Part shown: piece by piece, positions 53,501-61,318 of the stretch
How positions within the stretch are numbered: the first letter of the stretch is position 1
Layout of the letters: every line of letters begins with the position of its first letter
Program-made: the position numbers and the translations under genes
Assembly: GCA_963575745.1 (NCBI GenBank)
Contig: CAUYUJ010013958.1
Location: 147,906 to 211,905 of the forward strand
From: Prorocentrum cordatum
Lineage: Eukaryota; Sar; Dinophyceae; Prorocentrales; Prorocentraceae
Length of the DNA stretch: 64,000 nucleotides
Direction: 5' to 3'
The notes under the pieces: model-generated
What the model was told of the DNA's origin: nothing
Databases searched by the model: none
The model's input: the letters and a program-made list of their open reading frames with translations, nothing else

Positions 53501-56429
53501 TCTTGAGGAACAATGGTAAAAGCATGGCAGCCGTCTCCGGTACAGCTGCTTGGTAAAGCTCATTAATGACCCCGTCGAGGCCCCCCGCTTTACCTTTCTT
53601 CGACCTAGTGAGGGAAATCATGAGGGTCCTGAGACTGGAAAGATTTTCAAGCTTGATTTCCTCAGGGGTGTCCGTATTAACTTGAGCGTTATAGTCCAAG
53701 CAGAGGGCCGTTAGCTTCTGAATCTTGGCATGCTCGTTGGCCCCGAAAATGCGGAGTGTCTCGTCAGCGATAGCCTTATCGCTGTCCAAAACCTTGCCTT
53801 GATCGTCGATGCGCATCGGTAGGCCGTCCGAGCAGAACCTACTTGCTTTGCCACCGAACCTCTGCAAAGTGTGAAGCGTGCTCCATTCCAATGAGGCCTG
53901 ACCAGCCAACTCTTGCTCACTAAGCTCCTTGCCGAGGTTGTTGATTTTGTCGACCCTAGCTTGTTTGATGTGTTTGCGAAGGATCTTCTGGGACCTCTGG
54001 AGGAACGTGCCCATGGCTCTGATGATGTTTTCCATACTAGTATATCCCCTCCCATAGTTTGCAGACAAGGTAACGAACTCTATGGCGAGGTAAGCAATCC
54101 TGTCGGGCAGTGCTGAAAGGTCGAGCATGTCCGCCGAGCATAATGCACAGTGCCAAATGAAGGCCTTGAAATCCTTTCTCCTGCTCGAACGAATAATCTG
54201 CCTGACACGCCTCCGGAATTGAATTACTGCAAGCAAAGCTTCGTCAATGTACGGCTTATTGGGAACTGAAGCTGGGGTACCAAAGGCAATGTTAGCAGGC
54301 GAGATGATGTGCGAAACCAAAACTTGATAATGCTCGTTAATATTCGTATTCCAATGAACAATGGGGGCACTCCGCAGCAGTATGGCGAAAGCCTCGCGGC
54401 GGTGGGGGTCCTTAGTGAGCTCCCTCTTGATGGTATCCCTGGGAGGCGCAATATCCTTGTTATGGAGAGCCCTAAAGGCCCCAACAACCGGGTAATGATC
54501 TGGCTTGTCCCTCTGAATGTCGAAATCCAAACAAGTGTTAACCGAGACCATGTTTTTGTAAAAGTAGTCAGACATCAGAATATAGTCAATCCTGTGCTGG
54601 TTCCCATTGTTAGCTGTCCAGGTATAGGCCTTTTCGGGGCCGTCCAGGTTAGGTAAGAGCGTATTGACCGCGTTAAGGTTGACCTCCTCAAGAAACTTCA
54701 AAAAGAGACCTCCGGAGCTGTCAGGCGCCTGCTGAAAACCCTGATCTCCACATCTCGAAGTGGTCGAGTTGACTCCAACTCTGGCATTGGCATCAATGAA
54801 ACAGCAGTCCACCTTGAAGCGCAAAAATAGCTCGCTCAGGTGGTTCCACCAAGCCTGACGGGATGTAAACGGCTCCTCATTGTGGGGGGCATGACAAGAG
54901 GCCACCACTATCCTGAACAGAGGGGCGTTGATTTTCAAAATGAGGCATCTGGCAGAAGCGTGGACCGCCAGACAGTGTTTCTTCTCAAGGAAGAACTCCC
55001 GATCGCAAGCACGAGCGTAGGGGAGGGACCCATTAACCCAGATTTCACACCCAAGGTTCCCGTTGTGAGAGGGGCCACGAAACATAAGGTAATTGTTGGC
55101 AAGCCTGTATCCTTCTTTGTTGCGGCCCTCCTGGATGCCAGCAAGGAGGACGTTCATGTGAGCAAACTGCTGCCGCATCAGGACCGCCGAGTGTCCTGCT
55201 GCTGAACCTAAGTCCGCCTCGTCTTCACGAGCGAGGGAAACAGCGTCTTCCTTAGCAGTGAGGGCGTTGAAACTGACAACTGAGAAGTCATATCTGATCG
55301 ATCTTTTGACCTTGGGGGCCTCAGGAGTGCTCGATCCGATCCAGTCCTCACGACACCCATGGGGGACGAGGGGGAGAGACAAACGACCCGAACCGTCGAG
55401 GGGGTAGGCCGAGCGACGATCATCGTCAAGGTGAGTGATCCAGGCCCAATCCAGATCAACGGTATGGTAAAGATCTTGAACGATCGAGCTAGGGAGGGGG
55501 CTGGGGCCAACATCCTGATCGCTCGCGATCCCGTCCGCAAGCTCGTTCCAGGGGTTGCCCGAGTGCGCAGAGACATGGTAAACTGCCAAGCATACTGCAG
55601 CCTGGACGGTGGCGAAAAGATGCTGAGAAACCGCAGCGGTATCTCTGAAAGCCGTAGGAATGAACAAGCCCTGCACAAGTCCCAGAGCGCTGGTGTTGTC
55701 CGAGTAAATCTTGATGATGGTATTGGTCCCTATGGTGCCCAGGGACAGCCCTTGATAGACCCAGACCAGAGCCCAAACGATTCCCAGGAGCTCGCAGAAG
55801 GTACTGGATTCAAGAGTAGGAAGGGATTCCCCAGGAACAGATAGGCCCGTCAACCCCTTGAGGTGCCCGTGGTAGTTAAGCATGTCCCCCTGGATGCTAG
55901 TAACCACAAAAGCCCAAGATGTGTAGTCGTCCTTCTTCCTAAGGGACCCATCTGTGTATATGCTGATGCTGCCTCCGATGTCACTTGCCCTGTCGGAGAC
56001 TTCCAGTGCCATGATGGCAGCTGGATGGTAATGGTCGCTGGTCATCGTGGCGTCCAGCAATAGAGGATCACTATCACGAACAGCACGGAGGAGTCTGTCA
56101 CCGTCTCCCAAGTCGCACTTCACCGATTTGTCCCCAGGATTGAACAACGTGTGCTCCAGAGAAAGCCTGACACGACCAGGAGAGGGGGTTCCAGGAGGGA
56201 GAGTGCCACAGGGTGGTGGTGACAGATCTTGGCCACTAGGCCTAGCGACACGTGAAACTGTATGTCTCGAACTTACCGAAACCAAGTGCGAGGCAGCGTA
56301 AGAGAGCGCGTCACTTAAACGCAAGAGGCCAACTGACAGCAACTGAAGCACGGGAGCGAGCTCGTGTTTACACAACAAGGACGCGTCGACCGCACCATGA
56401 TCTCTGACAGTGGGGGGGAGGGAGGATGC
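50553..56429 (-). CDS. L-B ORF2: RNase H, AP endonuclease, RT, zinc fingers, C5-MTase-like
   Basis: The frame is open from 56429 but its first ATG is at 56045; before that, only TTG at 56378 could serve. Residues below are numbered from that TTG (1941 codons). RNase H: Asp143 (YTDGS), Glu196, Asp227 (SDN), Asp282 (NELADG). AP endonuclease: Glu417 (IQEG), Asp529/Asn531 (IDANARVG), Asp598 (RIDYI), Asp627-His628. Reverse transcriptase: Asp1059 (FSDLTQAF), motif B GTRPGMPLANF (1144-1154), catalytic FVDD (1207-1210). Two zinc fingers (about 1538-1597: CDNC...H, CQSCC...H). C-terminal C5-methyltransferase-like part: LFSGQRR (about 1691), GPPCETWS with Cys1759, MEHP with Glu1827 and DQCEFNSRGQKPT. 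N-terminal RNase H and a terminal methyltransferase-like domain are unusual for LINEs. Confidence 0.88.
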   Translation of the reverse strand, partial: ASSLPPTVRDHGAVDASLLCKHELAPVLQLLSVGLLRLSDALSYAASHLVSVSSRHTVSRVARPSGQDLSPPPCGTLPPGTPSPGRVRLSLEHTLFNPGDKSVKCDLGDGDRLLRAVRDSDPLLLDATMTSDHYHPAAIMALEVSDRASDIGGSISIYTDGSLRKKDDYTSWAFVVTSIQGDMLNYHGHLKGLTGLSVPGESLPTLESSTFCELLGIVWALVWVYQGLSLGTIGTNTIIKIYSDNTSALGLVQGLFIPTAFRDTAAVSQHLFATVQAAVCLAVYHVSAHSGNPWNELADGIASDQDVGPSPLPSSIVQDLYHTVDLDWAWITHLDDDRRSAYPLDGSGRLSLPLVPHGCREDWIGSSTPEAPKVKRSIRYDFSVVSFNALTAKEDAVSLAREDEADLGSAAGHSAVLMRQQFAHMNVLLAGIQEGRNKEGYRLANNYLMFRGPSHNGNLGCEIWVNGSLPYARACDREFFLEKKHCLAVHASARCLILKINAPLFRIVVASCHAPHNEEPFTSRQAWWNHLSELFLRFKVDCCFIDANARVGVNSTTSRCGDQGFQQAPDSSGGLFLKFLEEVNLNAVNTLLPNLDGPEKAYTWTANNGNQHRIDYILMSDYFYKNMVSVNTCLDFDIQRDKPDHYPVVGAFRALHNKDIAPPRDTIKRELTKDPHRREAFAILLRSAPIVHWNTNINEHYQVLVSHIISPANIAFGTPASVPNKPYIDEALLAVIQFRRRVRQIIRSSRRKDFKAFIWHCALCSADMLDLSALPDRIAYLAIEFVTLSANYGRGYTSMENIIRAMGTFLQRSQKILRKHIKQARVDKINNLGKELSEQELAGQASLEWSTLHTLQRFGGKASRFCSDGLPMRIDDQGKVLDSDKAIADETLRIFGANEHAKIQKLTALCLDYNAQVNTDTPEEIKLENLSSLRTLMISLTRSKKGKAGGLDGVINELYQAAVPETAAMLLPLFLKMQMLCQEPLWAKGGLAASIYKKGPWVDLHNYRQILLGSTVLKHHHAFVRRAFVQIATQLIGECQMGGLPHRGTDLAYLSLSLFQTICEQMGLSSIILFSDLTQAFYSVILQFVSSLKGQTQDLEAILDDLKVPECLTPFLEAVVTSPKILDDFVDKHIHYMVAETFRTPWFEVKGSSALAQSRSGTRPGMPLANFIFNISFKPVQDDIHSRLGAAGLRFQLDKLPDAKRVFRAADGSQDATAAQGSTFVDDLITLAVIHDNRLWRPAVEKTVEIVHSAVRARGFVPNYGPGKTEIMVAFRGPQANKCRAELYHGPAPRFQIDKYDLSVPVAVSYKYLGTMVDRYASMGPEVSYRINQQNGALSTLKKHVFRNPNIEPNTKVKYAKALCSSRLLYNSEIWCGLTIAQRDRLDNAHSLPFRYATGCFNANPVLDKEPAAKALKLANSVPASTLIRLRRIRLVSKLARFAPNILRHMLDLALHFCAGWAGELICDLGWWSDFLDLPGHHRPIGDFSWWIYCSLDGPQWKCWCKNVLSSVTRFFADQADMQCWHSQIRHLCIDDNIPPPPSVSLPPPTLIYPCDNCDFVARTLATWKGHCTKAHPSLDPAQAVALGTVCQSCCREFWTHPRLLKHVRRSTRCLSSLAAVMTPLSDEDICAGKVEDAILTKALRQKGRYAEFSEAPPVAIIGPRLLGCPCSPVSALSRQPVEAPETEVAPAQIDRPLATGVYYIFSLFSGQRRPKDTQDYLEGFLRDSPRPVLFLSIDIVNDARVGDLTRPESLAILLNFIRSDLVLAMLSGPPCETWSCARAQPPPEGQDRPRVLRSSSSLWGLGHISPKEWQQVALGNALLRATVLLGMAAAAHGAAFIMEHPDRPGPSHLPSCWSLPEVRHFTGLIGKAACSFVEFISIDQCEFNSRGQKPTCLLTVNAPRVREWLDLLPNRGRCSHGFNHPPPPGSFLPWRLQDSRGQAVSTEALSPPRGCSS

Positions 56430-56607
56430 TTAAAAGACTGATGCTGCTGCGACGGACTTTTAATTAAAATCGACCTGCTAGGCTGCTGCTGAGAGTTGAG
56501 GGCTGAAACGAATACCCTCGAACCTGAAACAAAAGGCCTGGTCAGAACGGATCCCCAGTGAAGTCGTCGTCGCTGACGTAGTAGATGCAATTCACCCTGT
56601 TCCGAGT

Positions 56608-58344
56608 CTAGTCCTCGGTCTTCTGTAGCTTGTGCGGCGGCGAGCGGCTCTTGTCCATTCGGCTGCTCATGGGCGCGGAGCTGGCTGCGCCTGGTGACGG
56701 GCCGTCTGAGGCCGCAGTCGATGCCGTGAGAGGCGAGGTGCACGAGGTCGCTGGACCTGGGATCGCCTCGCCCTGGGAGGCCATGCACTGCGTGGGCGCC
56801 AGCATCTCCGCATAGGGCGTGGCCTCCGCCAGGGCAGAAGCTGGCCCCCATGCCTGTGTAGGTGACGGATACTGCGAGACCAAGGGCTCGCCCAAAACTG
56901 CTGACGCCGCCTCTTCTGCTGACGATGGGACGTGAATGGTCTCGCCCGATGCCATCGCTGCGTGGAACTGCTGCTCCAGGGAGTTGGCTGGCGGTGTCGT
57001 CGAGATCGGTGTAGCTGTACCTCCGACTGGCGTTGGTGTCCTGGGCTCGTCCTTCTCTAAGGGCGTGGCCTTCGGCACCTTGTCGACCGCTTCCTGGGCG
57101 GCCTTCTCCAAGAGGTACTGGTTGTGGTTCGGGCGCCTCGGGTCGCTCCAATTCATGGCTGGCTGACCGAAGGCAAAGGTCGGCGGCTGACCGAACCCGT
57201 GGGTGCCAGCTGCTGGCAGTCCTGGTGGGTGAGCCTCCGCCTCCGCCGGCGATGTTGCAGGCTGCTGAACTGGGCCCGCGGCTGTTTGAAAAGTCCTCGG
57301 TGCCTGAGTCATGCGCTGAGGCACGCCAGCAACTGGCTGACCCAAGCCCAGGTTGTTTATGGCACCAACGATCTGACCCATGGCCTGGTCCATCCTGTTC
57401 TGGTTGGAGACGAGATTGTAGAGCATCTGGGCCAGCTGGGGGTTGTAGTCTGGCGGCGCCATCTGGTGCGGCATGGGAGGCGGTGGTGGCACACCTCCTG
57501 TCACATGCATCGGCGGCTGCTGCGGAAAGCCTGGCACTTGCTGAGGCGGCGCATGGGGCGGCGGCTGCTTCGGCGGAAAGCCTGGCGCCTGCTGGGGCTG
57601 CTGTCCCGTGCCTGGCCCGTGATGGGGAGCCCCCCAGGGCCCGGCTTTGGGCAGCGCCTCCGCTTTGCCGCCTCCAGGTGGAGGTGGTGGCTGCTGGTCG
57701 TCCTCCTCGACAATCATCTCCTCGTCCTCCAGCGCCTGCTCGAGCTGCTGGATGCCATCCTCGATGGCATAGATCTCGTCGTCCAGGAATGCAAGCGACT
57801 CCTCCATCTCGGCGATCTTGGTCTGGAGCCCCTTGCGTCTGTCCACTGTGCGCTGCAACCTCGTCTTTGCTTCCAATATCTGCTGGGGTAGCGGGTTGAG
57901 CGCCGATAGCGTGTATTTGATCATTGCAATCTCTTCGACCGCTGTCTCGTCCTCTGCGTCTGCTTGCTGGGCGGCGTACACAGCAAAGCCCAGAGCCTGC
58001 ATGCGAAACTTGAGCGAGTCGCGGAAAATTGGATACTTCTTGGTGTCCTCGGGTGGGGAGACGTACCTCTCGTGCTCTTCCGCGACGGACTTGGTGGCTG
58101 GGAGAATCTTGGCTAGAACCTGCTGGATCTGAGCCGTGTTCTGCTGCATCGAGTTGTCGTGTAGACCGTTGCGACGTTCTTCCCCTCGACGACCAGGAGT
58201 TCTGGCGCGAGGAGCGCCCTTGCCCTTGCCCTTGCCACCCGTGACCTGATTGCGGACGCTGGTCCCACACAGGCACGACTGGTAGCGCAACTTGTTGTAG
58301 CGTCCGCAAGGGCACCACCAGACTGCTTCTCCGTCTCGGACCAT
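56608..58344 (-). CDS. L-B ORF1: zinc-ribbon, coiled-coil, Pro/Gln-rich protein
   Basis: Starts at ATG 58344 (MVRDGEAVWWCPCGRYNKLR; an upstream in-frame TTG at 58389 is less likely) and ends at TAG 56608, about 578 codons. The N-terminus has WWCPCGRYNKLRYQSCLCG, a CxC...CxCG zinc ribbon similar in layout to RanBP2 fingers. Next is a basic GKGKGK stretch. Then comes a helical segment near the middle (AKTRLQRTVDRRKGLQTKIA through LEQALEDEE) that should form a coiled coil. The C-terminal half is rich in Pro, Gln, Gly and Ala and ends with SRSPPHKLQKTED. It is the expected RNA-binding ORF1 partner of the retrotransposition complex, by position and composition only. Confidence 0.75.
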   Translation of the reverse strand: MVRDGEAVWWCPCGRYNKLRYQSCLCGTSVRNQVTGGKGKGKGAPRARTPGRRGEERRNGLHDNSMQQNTAQIQQVLAKILPATKSVAEEHERYVSPPEDTKKYPIFRDSLKFRMQALGFAVYAAQQADAEDETAVEEIAMIKYTLSALNPLPQQILEAKTRLQRTVDRRKGLQTKIAEMEESLAFLDDEIYAIEDGIQQLEQALEDEEMIVEEDDQQPPPPPGGGKAEALPKAGPWGAPHHGPGTGQQPQQAPGFPPKQPPPHAPPQQVPGFPQQPPMHVTGGVPPPPPMPHQMAPPDYNPQLAQMLYNLVSNQNRMDQAMGQIVGAINNLGLGQPVAGVPQRMTQAPRTFQTAAGPVQQPATSPAEAEAHPPGLPAAGTHGFGQPPTFAFGQPAMNWSDPRRPNHNQYLLEKAAQEAVDKVPKATPLEKDEPRTPTPVGGTATPISTTPPANSLEQQFHAAMASGETIHVPSSAEEAASAVLGEPLVSQYPSPTQAWGPASALAEATPYAEMLAPTQCMASQGEAIPGPATSCTSPLTASTAASDGPSPGAASSAPMSSRMDKSRSPPHKLQKTED

Positions 58345-58469
58345 GTCTGACTGGAGCACTGGTCTGGTGTGAGTCCGTAATCTGTTCAAAAATGGTGCCC
58401 TCCTGAGGGCAGAAAACTTGAGCCCTGACCCCTCCCGGATGGAGGCGAGACCACCAGAGAAGGAAACGG

Positions 58470-58491
58470 CTTGAGCCAGGGGGGGCTACGG
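58470..58491 (-). promoter_or_regulatory. Variant DinoSL at the 5' end of L-B
   Basis: On the minus strand this reads CCGTAG, seven C, T, then GGCTCAAG. Both flanks agree exactly with DinoSL (CCGTAG and GGCTCAAG), while the central CCATTTT is replaced by CCCCCCCT. It abuts the 13-bp target duplication directly, so it is the first transcribed part of the inserted copy. The preceding A could be the variable first base of the leader, shared with the target repeat. Confidence 0.75.
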
Positions 58492-58504
58492 TTAGACAGG
58501 TCCT
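58492..58504 (+). repeat. Target-site duplication of L-B, 5'-side copy
   Basis: TTAGACAGGTCCT, identical to 50301-50313, directly beside the spliced leader. Confidence 0.85.
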
Positions 58505-58680
58505 CCTCCTCCTCCCCCCCCCCCCCCCCTCCTCCCCCAGCATCGACTTCCACCTCCCGACCTCCACCCCCCAGCATCGACTTCCACCTCCACCTTCTGA
58601 CTCCCAACCTCCACCTTCCGGCTCACAACCTCCACCTTTCGACTTCCATCCTCGGGCTTTAGACCCCCAACCTCATTCAC
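58505..58680. repeat. C-rich tract and CGACTTCCACCTCC repeats
   Basis: TCC and C homopolymer runs followed by degenerate CGACTTCCACCTCCA units that grade into the L-C 5' region. L-B inserted at the left edge of this tract. Confidence 0.6.
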
Positions 58681-59077
58681 ATGCATTTCCGACAGGTTCT
58701 ACGGTTCTTGGAAAGGCTAAGGACGTGGGCAAAGCTACCACTACCGCAAGCAGTTCGAGATCCACTCCAGTGCCGATTCTGGAAACGAAGCCACCTACAT
58801 GCACAAGACGTTATCCTACTTGCAGTGGCACAGTACCTCTGCAGGGATGTGCGGATCCACGCCTTCGTCATCCGCTTCTGGTTTCTCCGACTCTGGCCTC
58901 TCCGACGCCGGCGACACTTGCACCCGCAGCTTTCGACCTCCAGCTCCCGCCAGCTCAGCACCCCGCCCTCGAGCCTGAAGGATCCGACTTTCCACCTCCA
59001 GCTCCACCTCGATTCCTCCACCCTCCACCTCACCAAACTGACCTCCAGCTCCCAGATTCTGACTCACTGTGTCCATT

Positions 59078-59750
59078 ACCAACTATCGAATTCCAACCTT
59101 CCACCTCCAGCCTTCGACCTCCACCCATCGACCTTCAGCCTCACCCAGTCGACCTCCAGCTTCCACATTATGACTCTCAACGTCCATAACCAGCTATCGA
59201 CCTCCACCACTCCACCTCCAGCTTTCGACCTCAGCCTATCGACCCTCAACCCCACCCGACCAGCGTCCAGCTTCGACATTTCGATTCCGAGCTTCCACCA
59301 CCAGCTATCGTCCCACAGTCTTCGACCTCCAACTTTCGATCTCCATCTACCGAGTTTCAACCCCACCTGGCCGACCTCCAGCTTCGACCTTCCGGCCCAG
59401 AGCGCCCACCACCAGCTATCGACTCCCATTATTTGACTCCCACCTTTCAACCTCTACCCATCGACCCCCAACCTCACCCAACTGGCCTCCAGCTCCCAGA
59501 TTCTGACTCACAGTGTCCATTACCAGCTATCGAGTTTCAATATTCCACCTCCAGCCTTCGACCTCCACCCATCGACCTTCAGCCTCACTCATACGACCTC
59601 CAGCTCCCATAGTATGACTCTCAGCGTCCATTACCAACTATCGACTTCCACCACTCCACCTCTAGCTTTCGACCTCCACCTATCGACCCTCAACCACACC
59701 TGACCAACGTCCAGCTTCGACCCTTCGTCTCCGAGCGTCCACCACCAGCT
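59078..59750 (+). repeat. 111-bp (37-codon) tandem repeat at the N-terminus of L-C
   Basis: ACCAGCTATCG or ACCAACTATCG recurs at 59078, 59189, 59300, 59411, 59522, 59633 and (diverged) 59744, always exactly 111 bp apart. In the frame that leads into the endonuclease the unit reads roughly PLPTIEFQPSTSSLRPPPID then LQPHPVDLQLPHYDSQR. Stops appear at TAA 59187-59189 and a TAG near 59610. The exact multiple of three and the conserved reading frame indicate expansion as protein-coding sequence. Confidence 0.85.
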
Positions 59751-61318
59751 CATAGCTCCGACCCCCAGCAGGAGCAGCAGCTCCAACGCAACACTGGTGG
59801 AGGGCGAGGACGATACAGCAATACCGAGGGCGACCTACCTACATGTTTTCAGCCTCCACACCCTCCACGACAGCGACAGGTCACAACCAACCAGCACGAC
59901 GCGACAACACCTACATCAAGGACGGTGCATGCAAACGCTGACGACCAAACAGAGGAAACTACCGCCTTCCTGGAAACCCGCATCGATGAAGCAGTGACGA
60001 TAATCTACAGAAACGCCCGGAGCCTCACCAAAGACGCGGCGATCGATTTATTGATATGTGAGCTTACGGATACCCACTGGGACGTTTTGGCACTCAACGA
60101 AACATGGCGGACTACGAAGCAAGAGTTCTGGATTACCAGGCTTGGTGGACATGTATTCGCAGCTGCTGGGCACGAACATCAGCCAAGGGGCGTCGCTTTC
60201 TTAGTCTTGGTCATTCACGACACGCCCGACACATCAAGAACTTCACGGCTGTGAGCGAGCGGCTTGCCTACATCGACATCGACCTGCCGCAGTGCCAACT
60301 CGGGATCACCACGGCTTATTTTCCACACGGTGGATATGGAGATCAGCATTTCCAAAGCATGTACGATATGATTACCGCAATTCACGCCGATACCACGAAT
60401 ATGAAGCGAACGTTCATATTCACAGGCGATTTTGATGCGCAAGTGGGAAGACGGAGCGACAACACCGACGACGATATCATCCACAACGCAGAGAAACGAG
60501 CTATCTGCAAGTACGGTCAGAGCGGGTGTAATCAACGTGGCGCTTGGCTACGATCATGGGCGTGCATGCGCAAACTCATCATCACAAACACGATGTTCCG
60601 CAAGCGCCCTCGTAACGTTTTCATGTACACACATTCGGGTTCGAAACGCACGCAAACACAGATCGACTACATCCTTATGGATCAACGAGCTCGGCATCTA
60701 GTGCTCGACGCGTTTGCATCGTCAACTCCCGACCTCGGATCTGATCACCAAGCCGTACACCTCCGACTTGCTGTGGACAGCACAAAACACCGACCGCCAC
60801 GACGGAAGATACGAAAACGCAAACAAACACGTCACCACCCACCTCGACCTGACGACCCAGATTTCCAGCACCACTTGCGACAGCATCTGTCCATCGATGA
60901 TCCACCGCACACACACACACACGCACACACCGAACAAACGATAGCAACAGCGTACCAAGAGTTCCAGGTGGAACAACAGCAACACCAACACCAGCAAACA
61001 TACGACAAGGAAGAAGACGACGACGAAGCCACCAGACTCCTACGAACTCTCATCAAGCAACGCAGGAACACACCGCATTCCGACGCAGCAGCCAGAACAT
61101 CCTTTAGCAAATGCATTATGCGACAGCAGCGGCTTATCAAGAGAGCCCAAAGACACACAGAATTGAATGAGATTGTTCGCAACTTCCGAGGCCTCAAAAA
61201 GATATCCGGCAGAAAGTCCGGAAAAAGCCAAGATGTGATACCCTGCACGGCCACGAAGGACGGTGACAGCGAGACGGACCGCCAAGGCATCGCAGACATC
61301 TTCACCGACATCTACTAG
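59745..61318 (+). pseudogene. L-C AP endonuclease region, one frameshift
   Basis: The first frame (continuing from the repeats) has IIYRNARSLTKDAAIDLLIC, DTHWDVLALNETWRTT (catalytic Glu present) and ends in PRGVAFLV. Near 60200 the frame shifts to HIKNFTAVSERLAYIDIDLP, then FIFTGDFDAQVGRRSD (Asp motif), TQTQIDYILMDQRAR and LGSDHQAVHLRL (Ser-Asp-His). These are the standard LINE endonuclease motifs in order. A His/Gln/Asp-rich linker follows. A TAG at 61316-61318 interrupts the frame before the reverse transcriptase. Confidence 0.75.

Larger units (their letters stand above)
50314..58491 (-). mobile_element. LINE L-B, full-length SL-bearing retrotransposon with methyltransferase-like domain
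   Basis: An 8178-bp minus-strand insertion between two exact 13-bp direct repeats. From 5' to 3' (minus strand) it has a variant spliced leader at its very first bases (58491-58470), a 5' UTR of about 125 nt, ORF1 (from ATG at 58344), a spacer, an uninterrupted ORF2 (to 50553) and a 3' UTR of about 240 nt that ends in GTAGTAGT without poly(A). Both ORFs are open and the catalytic residues are present. This is the youngest-looking mobile element in the window and possibly capable of movement. Confidence 0.9.

Noticed and set aside
50314-58491. L-B as an LTR retrotransposon
   Set aside because: There are no long terminal repeats, protease or integrase. The AP-type endonuclease, 13-bp duplication and 5' leader identify a LINE.
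56315-58567. A 750-codon minus-strand frame overlapping L-B ORF1
   Set aside because: It is out of phase with the zinc-ribbon/coiled-coil ORF1, is rich in Arg/Ser/Gly, has no motifs, and spans the GC-rich shadow of ORF1.
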